Shown here: one piece after another, positions 1-5,856 of the stretch | Layout: each line of letters starts with the position of its first letter | Position numbering within the stretch: the stretch's first letter is position 1 | Source of the DNA: Desulfobulbaceae bacterium UBA2276 | Lineage (GTDB): Bacteria > Desulfobacterota > Desulfobulbia > Desulfobulbales > Desulfocapsaceae | Length of the DNA: 15,776 nt | Direction of reading: 5' to 3' | NCBI GenBank assembly: GCA_002347085.1 | Contig: DDWW01000050.1 | Location: 1 to 15,776 of the forward strand | The notes under the pieces: generated by a model | The model's database searches: none | Told to the model about the DNA's origin: nothing | What the model saw: only the letters and a program-made list of their open reading frames with translations | Translations under genes and position numbers: made by a program

Positions 1-325
1 CATTTTCACCAAAGAATTCATCCACCTCCCAGACAAATCCCTGATACGGAATCCTGTGCCGCTTCTTTTCTATGATCGGCTGGTCACAGAGTTCTGCCAG
101 CATGACCCTGGCATCTTCTACCGGAATCAGATACTCAAACTCCAGGCGGCTGATCCCGCTGCTTGCCCCCTTAATGGTCAAGAAGGCCTTGTCGCCTGCA
201 ATCCGTACCCGAACCGTTCGCTCTTGCTGAGAAAGAAGATACCCCTGGCGATACCAGATTCCCTCGGCCAGGTTACGCCACTCATCACCTGTCAGTAAAA
301 ATTTTCGTTCAATCTCAATTCCCAT
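1..325 (-). CDS. CYTH-domain triphosphatase family protein, C-terminus outside the window
   Basis: The first 108 residues are visible; the rest lies beyond position 1. The protein begins MGIEIERKFLL, which carries the ExExK signature (E4, E6, K8) of the CYTH superfamily. Further charged strand residues expected in the tunnel follow: R37-x-R39-x-R41, K52 in a TIK motif, E62 and E64, basic K87-K88-R89-R91, then E100 and D102. Family members hydrolyse inorganic tripolyphosphate or other triphosphates with a divalent metal, and a minority are class IV adenylate cyclases; this bacterial type is most often a cytoplasmic triphosphatase. The ATG at 323-325 follows an AAGGA-rich leader. It starts 33 bases after the small Cys-rich gene and is probably the last visible member of the arsC-bioD transcript. 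Family assignment is strong; the exact substrate is not known. Confidence 0.85.
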   Translation of the reverse strand, partial: MGIEIERKFLLTGDEWRNLAEGIWYRQGYLLSQQERTVRVRIAGDKAFLTIKGASSGISRLEFEYLIPVEDARVMLAELCDQPIIEKKRHRIPYQGFVWEVDEFFGEN

Positions 326-358
326 ATTCCTTTTTTCCTTAACTCTAGAAAGATTCCA

Positions 359-598
359 TCAACAGATCAACCCTGTTTCAGTCGCAACCGTGTCGCCCTT
401 TTCCTGCGCCAGCCGCCCCTTGATCCAGCCGGTTCGGATAAAGTATTGCTGACCACAATCCCGCCACTGGTCACAGGTATCCTCAATGGCCTTTACAGGA
501 TAGACGGCCAGCCCCTTGACTACCTTGCAGACCCCCGTGGTCGTATCTTGCAGGCTGAAATTTCGACAACTGAGACAAATTCTTTGTTGCTGACGCAT
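359..598 (-). CDS. Small Cys-rich hypothetical protein (79 aa)
   Basis: I do not recognise a named family. The predicted 79-residue protein has cysteines at 8, 11, 24, 42, 48 and a final one at 79, giving C-x2-C-x12-C-x17-C-x5-C. This looks like a small metal or iron-sulfur site, and the first four cysteines resemble the generic pattern of small HiPIP-like or zinc-ribbon proteins. It has no signal peptide or membrane segment. I chose the ATG at 596-598 because an AAGAGG ribosome site sits about eight bases upstream; an in-frame ATG 12 codons earlier would add a Lys/Arg-rich tail and has no comparable site. It lies 66 bases after bioD and 33 bases before the CYTH gene on the same strand, so co-transcription is likely. 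Metal binding is inferred from cysteine spacing only. Confidence 0.65.
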   Translation of the reverse strand: MRQQQRICLSCRNFSLQDTTTGVCKVVKGLAVYPVKAIEDTCDQWRDCGQQYFIRTGWIKGRLAQEKGDTVATETGLIC

Positions 599-664
599 TG
601 TTTTTTTCCTCTTGCGTAAATGATGATCAAACAAAAAAATAAGGGTCAGAAAAATGCATCAAAT

Positions 665-1369
665 TTACCGATCATTCTGAAATAACGAGCTAAAATCAAG
701 GCTTCTCTTTTGCCGGCTGTACTCTTCGACCGCAAACATATCCACCACGCACTCATGGTGCCCATAGCGGCGCAGATACCTGAGAAAAACCTGCGCTGAA
801 TCCTTGGCGATCACCGGATCACACTCCTGATAACGATTATAGATAATCCCCAAGACATGCAAACCCCGATTACGGGCCAGTTCCAGGGCAGCCAAGGTAT
901 GATTGATCGACCCCAGACGAGGGGAGCTCACCACAATCAGAGGATACCCCTCCTGCTCCAGATAATCGAGAAAGGTAAGTTCTTGAGTCAAGGGGACATG
1001 CAGGCCGCCGGCCCCTTCCAGCAATACCAACTCATACTGAGCGGCCAAAGATCGAGTTGCCTGACGGAGAACCGCCTGATCAATTTCCCGCCCGGCAAGG
1101 GAGGCCGCAAGATGCGGAGAACAGGGTTTGGCAAAGACATACGGACAGGTCAGACCTTGGAGATCAACAGGCTGAAGCTCTTGGCCCATAAGGTGTCGAT
1201 GGACCAGAAGATCCTCGGCCAGACCAGTGCAACCTGTCTGCACCAGTTTTTGGGTAATGACCTTTTTCCCCTGCCCCAGAAGATAGCGGCCCAGAAGTCC
1301 GGTGGCCACACTCTTGCCGATATTGGTATCAATACCGGTAATCGCGACAACCGAGAGATCAGATCTCAT
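665..1369 (-). CDS. bioD: ATP-dependent dethiobiotin synthetase
   Basis: The 234-residue protein matches BioD, the cytoplasmic enzyme that closes the ureido ring of dethiobiotin from 7,8-diaminononanoate, CO2 and ATP, the penultimate step of biotin synthesis. The P-loop TGIDTNIGKS is at residues 11-20. It is followed by QKLVQTG (K41 aligned with the substrate/CO2-binding lysine of the KPVQTG motif), a PCSPHLAA segment around 82-89 resembling the SPH motif, and EGAGGLHVPL from 118 with the Mg-binding glutamate. Length is normal for the family. The ATG overlaps the TGA of the upstream arsC gene as ATGA, implying translational coupling. No other biotin gene is in view, so this is a detached bioD or the end of a scattered pathway. 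Confidence 0.93.
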   Translation of the reverse strand: MRSDLSVVAITGIDTNIGKSVATGLLGRYLLGQGKKVITQKLVQTGCTGLAEDLLVHRHLMGQELQPVDLQGLTCPYVFAKPCSPHLAASLAGREIDQAVLRQATRSLAAQYELVLLEGAGGLHVPLTQELTFLDYLEQEGYPLIVVSSPRLGSINHTLAALELARNRGLHVLGIIYNRYQECDPVIAKDSAQVFLRYLRRYGHHECVVDMFAVEEYSRQKRSLDFSSLFQNDR

Positions 1370-1809
1370 TTTGCCTCATCAATACTCATAAGCGGCCGGA
1401 CTTGTTCACAATAAAATTCATAAAATCTGGCCTTGATCGCATCTCGAACCTGATAGAATTTTTCCATAACATGCTGTGGAGAGCCCTGTTCCTGAGAGGG
1501 ATCGTCAAAACCAAAGTGCAGACGAGATTGCACCTTGCCCAGAAAAACCGGGCAGGATTCATGAGCCCCCCCGCAGACGGTGATCACAAAATCCCACGCC
1601 TCTCCCAGATACTGGCTGACATGGGCGGGAACATGATGGCTGATGTCAATCCCGGCCTCTTGCATCACCGCAACCGCCTGTCCATTGACCCGCTCCGCCG
1701 GTTCGGTGCCCGCCGAAAAGACCTGGAGCTTGTGGTCAAAGGATTGTAAAAAGCCGTGCGCCATCTGGCTGCGGCAACTATTGCCAGTGCATAAAATCAA
1801 TATCTTCAT
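1366..1809 (-). CDS. arsC: Thioredoxin-coupled arsenate reductase (LMW-PTPase fold)
   Basis: The 147-residue protein has the low-molecular-weight tyrosine phosphatase P-loop C7-T-G-N-S-C-R13-S14. Two further cysteines, C79 and C86, are separated by six residues, the same spacing as the Cys82/Cys89 redox pair of plasmid pI258 ArsC. A conserved FDDP sits at 101-104. This trio marks the thioredoxin-recycled class that reduces arsenate to arsenite in the cytoplasm. An in-frame ATG at 1852-1854 exists, but the predicted promoter -10 box at 1859-1864 would place transcription start on top of it, so the ATG at 1807-1809 is preferred; its ribosome site (GAGTG) is weak. The stop overlaps the bioD start by four bases. 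No arsR or arsenite exporter is nearby, so arsenic detoxification is likely but not proven by context; protein phosphatase activity is the main alternative. Confidence 0.9.
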   Translation of the reverse strand: MKILILCTGNSCRSQMAHGFLQSFDHKLQVFSAGTEPAERVNGQAVAVMQEAGIDISHHVPAHVSQYLGEAWDFVITVCGGAHESCPVFLGKVQSRLHFGFDDPSQEQGSPQHVMEKFYQVRDAIKARFYEFYCEQVRPLMSIDEAK

Positions 1810-1858
1810 GGGTGAATCACTCTTCAAGGTGCCTTGGCCGGACATGAGAGCCATGATA

Positions 1859-1886
1859 ATTCTATTTTACAATCAAGATGACACAA
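1859..1886 (-). promoter_or_regulatory. Candidate sigma70-type promoter for arsC-bioD
   Basis: Reading the minus strand, TTGTGT (1886-1881) and TAGAAT (1864-1859) are separated by 16 bases. The -10 matches five of six consensus bases and the -35 three of six. Transcription would start near 1852, giving a leader of about 43 bases before the chosen arsC ATG. Confidence 0.4.
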
Positions 1887-1991
1887 ACTTTTCTTGTTCT
1901 TATTGGGATTGGTTCGTAAATAAGTGCCAACTTGCAAGCTAAGCCGTCGTTCAAAAATAACTCATACTTTTTTAGCTCCAAGAACGGCATA

Positions 1992-2042
1992 AGGGGCCGT
2001 AATGAAATGGAAAAAGGTATAGGTTATTTCTTAACGGCCCCT
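1992..2042. repeat. Long imperfect hairpin between the rhodanese-MBL gene and arsC
   Basis: Positions 1992-2008 and 2026-2042 form a 17-position stem with 15 pairs: a perfect outer AGGGGCCGT/ACGGCCCCT block, then GAAAT/ATTTC around a 17-base loop. It begins 12 bases beyond the stop codon of the rhodanese-MBL gene. Neither strand has a T-run directly after the stem, so it is not a standard intrinsic terminator; it may protect the mRNA 3' end or act as a weak terminator. Confidence 0.5.
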
Positions 2043-2053
2043 AAAAGAAAAAA

Positions 2054-3256
2054 TCAGGCCGCTGCTCTCCGATCAACCCGCTTGGTCTCAGCGCTGACAC
2101 CGACCTTGCCGTAATTACTGGCCCCACATTCATTCTTGCCCAGATCCATGACATCGGCCTCCTCCTGGCTCACTTGAAGAAAACCTATATTGACCTTGCG
2201 AATCTCCCCATAAACAGCGGGCTGCGGACGCATATTGGCCTCAATGAACTCGGCAAATTTCTTTTCGTTGGCCATACGGAAGGCAACCACATGCTTCCTT
2301 AAATGCCCCAATGATTCCATGAAGATATACGTGTCATTGGCCTCATCCCAAGAGGTATAGTGCCCGGGAAGCACCTGGATATGATCAGGCAGATCACGCA
2401 AGCGCAGCATAAGGGTCAGATACAGCTCCCGCGCCCATTCGGCCCAGCGCCCGCCCAGATCAGGCCGGCCGGCGGTATTGATAAAGACGGTATCCCCGCT
2501 GAGCAGATATTTATTATCAATCAGATAACAGGTGCTGCCCATGGTATGCCCCGGCGTATGCAGTGCCTTGACCTCCGGCCCTTTTTTGGCAAAGGTACAA
2601 ATCTCGCCGTCAGCAATCGGCTCATAGGGAAAGGTCGCACCGGTAAAATCAAGCTTACTGGCCCTGACCTTACAGCCTTTTTCCAGGGCTAACTGCGGAC
2701 TGCCGGAGATATAATCGGCCTGCCGATGGGTCTCAAAAGAACGGATGATCTTGCTTCCATGCTGCTTGGCCATCCCCTTATAGACCTCAATATTACGGGA
2801 AGGATCAAAGACCATGGCCTCCTCTTTGAAAATCAGCAGATAACTGCAGGAGGCCTTGCCTGGTCGGACAAACTGATACAATACATATTTATCATCGTCA
2901 CTGCTGACTTTTTTTGGCGCCAGGGCATTGCCCCAGCTCACAATCCCCTGTTGCAGATAGCCGACATCGGTAAACCCATGCTCGCAAAGGAGATCGGCCA
3001 CATATTTTGCCGACCCCTCCTTGGCACAGACGATCCGTATTTTTTGGTCTTTTGGAACCAGATCAATGCTGCCCTGGGCATCTTCCATGAAATTGAAGTA
3101 GGGAATATTGATGTACGGGAAAAAAGTCGGGCCCTCGACGTTAAAGTTGGTGAAATCATTGGCATTACGGACATCAAGGAGGACGAAATCAGGACGACCG
3201 CTCAACCAGTCAAAAAGCTCATTGGCGGTGTACAAAAACGGGGTGGCATCTTTCAT
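2054..3256 (-). CDS. Rhodanese-metallo-beta-lactamase fusion, persulfide dioxygenase (ETHE1)-like
   Basis: The protein has about 400 residues. Residues 7-113 form a rhodanese domain with LLDVR at 26-30 and active-site C77 in the loop VCAKEGS. Residues 130-330 form an ETHE1-like metallo-beta-lactamase domain. The motif that is normally HxHxDH reads H177-R-Q179-A-D181-Y182. The later ligands are intact: H233 in HTPGH, D255 in SGDT, H299 in PGH, plus GRPDL at 263-267 like the persulfide-site GRTD of ETHE1. The three ligands that hold iron in ETHE1 (aligned to H177, H233, D255) therefore remain, while two second-site ligands are replaced. Known PDO-rhodanese fusions such as CstB carry the domains in the opposite order. 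The likely role is sulfane sulfur oxidation or transfer in the cytoplasm. The start at 3256 has GGAG six bases upstream; an ATG at 3307 would add 17 residues and is possible. Confidence 0.85.
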   Translation of the reverse strand: MKDATPFLYTANELFDWLSGRPDFVLLDVRNANDFTNFNVEGPTFFPYINIPYFNFMEDAQGSIDLVPKDQKIRIVCAKEGSAKYVADLLCEHGFTDVGYLQQGIVSWGNALAPKKVSSDDDKYVLYQFVRPGKASCSYLLIFKEEAMVFDPSRNIEVYKGMAKQHGSKIIRSFETHRQADYISGSPQLALEKGCKVRASKLDFTGATFPYEPIADGEICTFAKKGPEVKALHTPGHTMGSTCYLIDNKYLLSGDTVFINTAGRPDLGGRWAEWARELYLTLMLRLRDLPDHIQVLPGHYTSWDEANDTYIFMESLGHLRKHVVAFRMANEKKFAEFIEANMRPQPAVYGEIRKVNIGFLQVSQEEADVMDLGKNECGASNYGKVGVSAETKRVDRRAAA

Positions 3257-3369
3257 GCTGTGCTCCAGAATAGAGGATAATCTTACACGTTCGGGCAAAG
3301 GAATCATGGACAATAAACCTTAAAAACAGATACTCACTCAACCCTTATTCCGCAATTTTTTTTTCACTT

Positions 3370-3584
3370 AGGGCCTCGGCAATAATAAATTGTTCAGTAT
3401 TGCGCCGGATTTTCGGTCATATTCGAGGAATGGAAAGAGGCGCATAGCAGGGCTATGTAACTCTTTCCGTGACGAAGAAGACGCAGGCCATGGATGGCCC
3501 AGTGTCGCTCGCTCCACGGATGGACAAAGAGCGACTGACTGAAAAGACAAGCAAGGCTGGATAATTTATTCTTGCCGAGGCCCT
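3370..3584. repeat. 215 bp multi-hairpin intergenic element (MITE-like)
   Basis: The ends are inverted repeats: 3370-3393 and 3561-3584 pair over 24 positions with only two mismatches (core AGGGCCTCGGCAA), and weaker complementarity continues inward. Inside are three successive hairpins: 3432-3439 with 3461-3468 (GGAAAGAG/CTCTTTCC) enclosing CATAGC/GCTATG at 3443-3457; GGCCATGGATGGCC at 3486-3499; and GTCGCTC/GAGCGAC at 3504-3510 and 3529-3535. The overall fold resembles a multi-branch cloverleaf. No target-site duplication is obvious. It fills most of the gap between the divergent rhodanese-MBL and tetR genes. It may be a non-autonomous mobile repeat or a structured RNA. Confidence 0.7.
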
Positions 3585-3629
3585 TGCTTGGACTTTAGCC
3601 CAAAATTATCACCCCATCCTCTTTTCTCC

Positions 3630-3658
3630 TTGACGGCCGTCTGAAAACAGAATAAACA
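3630..3658 (+). promoter_or_regulatory. Possible tetR promoter with palindromic operator
   Basis: TTGACG at 3630-3635 is followed after 17 bases by TAAACA at 3653-3658, a weak -10. The spacer contains the perfect palindrome GACGGCCGTC (3632-3641), a plausible self-binding site for the TetR regulator encoded just downstream. The -10 lies only six bases from the tetR ATG, so the message would be nearly leaderless, which weakens this call. Confidence 0.25.
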
Positions 3659-3664
3659 GGCGGA

Positions 3665-4300
3665 ATGAACATTCACTCCATAGAAACAACGGCCATACTC
3701 ACAGACTCCGGCAATAAACGGGTGCACATCATTGATGCCACCATCAAACTCATTTCCGAGTATGGCTTCCATGGCACGCCCATTTCCATGATTGCCCAGG
3801 AGGCCGGGGTAGGCGCAGGCACCATCTATCGATATTTCAAGGACAAAGACACTCTGGTGCTTGAAATCTTCAAACAGGTGAACGGGGACTTCAAAAAAAC
3901 CCTGCTCCACGAATATGACGCCGATCAACCCATACGCGACCGTTTTCTCCACCTGTGTCGCGGTATTTTTCAGTATGGAATGAAAAATCCTTACGAGTTC
4001 AAATTCATAGAACAATTCTATAATTCGCCCTACGGCACCACCCTGCGCCGGGACAATATATTCTGCAATTGCGGCGATACCGGTCAGGATCTGCCGCTGG
4101 AACAGGTATTTGCAGCAGGTCAAGCCCAACAGCTCATCAAGGAGTTGCCGCTGGCGGCACTCATCGCCCTTGCTATCGGCCCCATTGTCTTTCTGGTCAA
4201 GGACAGTATTGCCGGTCTGATCCAATTAGACGAAGCCACCGTCAACGCCACCCTGGCCGCCTGCTGGGATGCGGTATGTCAGATGCCGGCTAACAAGTAA
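3665..4300 (+). CDS. TetR/AcrR-family transcriptional regulator of the RND efflux cluster
   Basis: The 211-residue protein has an N-terminal TetR DNA-binding domain at about residues 19-66. The helix-turn-helix covers ISMIAQEAGVGAGTIYRYF (40-58), followed by the usual KDKDTLVLEIF helix. The remaining 140 residues would form the ligand-binding and dimer domain and are divergent, as usual for the family. It is upstream of, and codirectional with, the adaptor, pump and outer-membrane genes, the normal place for a local repressor released by a pump substrate. The ATG at 3665 has only a short GGCGGA immediately upstream, so the ribosome site is poor. A repeat element separates it from the adaptor, so tetR and the pump genes may be transcribed separately. 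The inducer cannot be read from sequence. Confidence 0.9.
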   Translation: MNIHSIETTAILTDSGNKRVHIIDATIKLISEYGFHGTPISMIAQEAGVGAGTIYRYFKDKDTLVLEIFKQVNGDFKKTLLHEYDADQPIRDRFLHLCRGIFQYGMKNPYEFKFIEQFYNSPYGTTLRRDNIFCNCGDTGQDLPLEQVFAAGQAQQLIKELPLAALIALAIGPIVFLVKDSIAGLIQLDEATVNATLAACWDAVCQMPANK

Positions 4301-4323
4301 GTAACATGGCACAGAAAATTCTC

Positions 4324-4448
4324 ATTCCAAATTGTATGCAAGCCGGCACCTTCGTCGGCTGCACTGCGCGCCTCCTCGCCGTACTCCCCGTACTGCTGCG
4401 TCGCCGCTCGTTTGCCTTCTCGATGTCAACTTGCATGCTTTTTGGAAT
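4324..4448. repeat. 125 bp element with terminal inverted repeats (MITE-like)
   Basis: The left end 4324-4342 (ATTCCAAATTGTATGCAAG) and the right end 4430-4448 are inverted copies with three mismatches over 19 bases. The GC-rich interior has small hairpins, for example GCCG/CGGC near 4342-4361 and GTAC/GTAC near 4381-4394. It fills the gap between tetR and the adaptor gene and ends 33 bases before the adaptor ATG. An open frame from 4332 runs through it into the adaptor, but the encoded Arg/Pro-rich stretch looks non-coding. Confidence 0.6.
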
Positions 4449-4481
4449 TATTCACTTTTCATCTTCAGCAAAAAAACAACC

Positions 4482-5624
4482 ATGACAAAACGCATCCTTC
4501 TCACCCTTTTTGGTCTGATTCTTGTCGGTGGTGCCATCGCCGGCATCAAGGTCTTGCAGATTCGACACATGATCGCCCTCGGCAGCAAGATGGTTCCCCC
4601 CGCTGAGATCATCTCCACAGTGCCGGTCCAACTCCAATCATGGGAGTCTGTGCTCACGGCGGTCGCCTCCCTCGATGCCGTCCAGGGAGTGACCGTGGCC
4701 GCCGAACAGCCGGGCAAGGTAGTGGCTATCACCTTCACCCCCGGAGATTTTGTTGAAAAAGGTACCCTGTTGGCCCGATTAGATACCGCTGCCGAAGAGG
4801 CCCAGTTGCGGGCCATTGAAAGCAGCCGCAATCTGGCTCAAACCAATCTGCGCCGTCTGGCTGAGCTTGCCGACAAGGGGCTGATTTCCCGAGCTGAGTT
4901 TGACACTGCCGAGGCCACTTTCCAGGAGGCCAAGGCCCAGAGTGAAAATATTCAGGCCGTGATCAGCAAGAAAAACATCCGTGCCCCCTTTTCCGGTCGT
5001 TTAGGCATTCGCCAGATCAATGAGGGCCAGATTTTAAAAGAAGGACAGGATATTGTCTCCCTCCAGGCCCTTGATCCTATTTTTGTCAACTTCATGCTCC
5101 CCCAGCAGGAGCTGGGCCGGATCACCACCGGCATGACGGTTCGCCTGAGCGGGAATGGCAGCGGCGACACGGTCAACAGCAAACACCTTACCGGGACGAT
5201 TACGACTATTGCTCCCGAAGTCGATGCTACCACCCGTAATGTCCGGGTTCAGGCGACAGTGGCCAACAAGGACGAGACCCTGCGCCCGGGGATGTTTGTC
5301 AACGCCGCCATAGTCCTGCCGGAGCAGGCCAAGGTGCTCATTATCCCCGGCACTGCTGTTCTTTACGCCCCTTACAGCGATTCGGTCTTTGTGGTGGAAG
5401 AAAAGAAGGATGAGAAAAGCGGGAAAGAGAGCAAGGTGTTGCGTCAGCAATTCGTCCGTCTCGGTGAAAAACGCGGCGATTTCGTGGCCGTACTCTCGGG
5501 TCTGCAAGAGAATGAAACCGTGGCCAGCGTCGGGGTCTTCAAGCTGCGCAACGGTCAGGAGGTGGTGATTGATAACAGTCAGGCGCCGAAATTTTCGATA
5601 GACCCCAAACCGGAAAATAATTGA
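4482..5624 (+). CDS. RND efflux periplasmic adaptor (membrane fusion protein, HlyD/AcrA type)
   Basis: The 380-residue adaptor couples the inner-membrane pump to the outer-membrane channel. A single N-terminal membrane anchor covers about residues 5-22 and there is no lipobox cysteine, so it is held by an uncleaved helix. The first lipoyl/barrel-sandwich half is at about 69-101 (GKVVAITFTPGDFVEKG). A helical hairpin at 102-163 includes LADKGLISRAEFD. The second lipoyl half is at 165-195 (IRAPFSGRLGI), followed by the beta-barrel from about 196 and a membrane-proximal domain near the C-terminus. Length is normal for MexE/AcrA-like proteins. I chose the ATG at 4482 because it gives a standard anchor; the upstream open frame is repeat sequence. 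No clear ribosome site precedes this ATG. A REP doublet separates it from the pump gene. Confidence 0.93.
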   Translation: MTKRILLTLFGLILVGGAIAGIKVLQIRHMIALGSKMVPPAEIISTVPVQLQSWESVLTAVASLDAVQGVTVAAEQPGKVVAITFTPGDFVEKGTLLARLDTAAEEAQLRAIESSRNLAQTNLRRLAELADKGLISRAEFDTAEATFQEAKAQSENIQAVISKKNIRAPFSGRLGIRQINEGQILKEGQDIVSLQALDPIFVNFMLPQQELGRITTGMTVRLSGNGSGDTVNSKHLTGTITTIAPEVDATTRNVRVQATVANKDETLRPGMFVNAAIVLPEQAKVLIIPGTAVLYAPYSDSVFVVEEKKDEKSGKESKVLRQQFVRLGEKRGDFVAVLSGLQENETVASVGVFKLRNGQEVVIDNSQAPKFSIDPKPENN

Positions 5625-5696
5625 GCAAGGCAGGTTGAAGGCTGATGGCTGAAGACACCCGACGGTGCAGACATTGCTCCCCCTACTTCAGCCACC

Positions 5697-5777
5697 CGGT
5701 CGCCAGCGGGGGCTGGCTCCTACGAATGTGTCGATATTATTGATTTTCTTATAGGAGCCAGCCCCCGCTGGCGACCG
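5697..5777. repeat. REP doublet (REPIN-like): perfect 26-bp inverted repeat
   Basis: 5697-5722 and 5752-5777 are perfect inverted copies over 26 bases, separated by 29 bases. Each arm contains its own small palindrome GCCAGC-GGGG-GCTGGC and ends in a CTCCTA tail, the architecture of REP sequences organised as REPINs. Such elements are spread by a RAYT (TnpA-REP) transposase encoded elsewhere; none is in this window. It lies in the 232-base gap between adaptor and pump genes and could form a stable mRNA hairpin affecting their relative expression. No other gene is seen in this gap. Confidence 0.8.
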
Positions 5778-5856
5778 AGCAGAACCTTCATGCTTCGTTG
5801 TTCCCGTTTACGGTAATGGATATTCTCAACAACCTCATTTTACTTCGTGTTCTGCC

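Noticed and set aside
857..1414. 185-residue plus-strand open frame
   Set aside because: Antisense to bioD, which has intact catalytic motifs in the other direction.
1915..1935. TTGGCAC on the minus strand considered as a sigma54 promoter
   Set aside because: The -12 position reads CG and not the required GC, and a better sigma70-type pair lies closer to arsC.
2726..3280. 184-residue plus-strand open frame
   Set aside because: Antisense to the rhodanese-MBL gene, with no recognisable domain.
3368..3550. 60-residue minus-strand open frame
   Set aside because: It lies entirely inside the multi-hairpin repeat element and has Ser/Arg-rich composition without domain features.
3566..4225. 219-residue minus-strand open frame
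   Set aside because: Antisense to the tetR gene, whose product has a clear helix-turn-helix; the opposite frame shows no family features.
4332..4481. Open frame extending the adaptor by 50 residues at the N-terminus
   Set aside because: The extension lies inside an inverted-repeat element and encodes an Arg/Pro-rich stretch; the family's N-terminal membrane anchor starts at the ATG at 4482.
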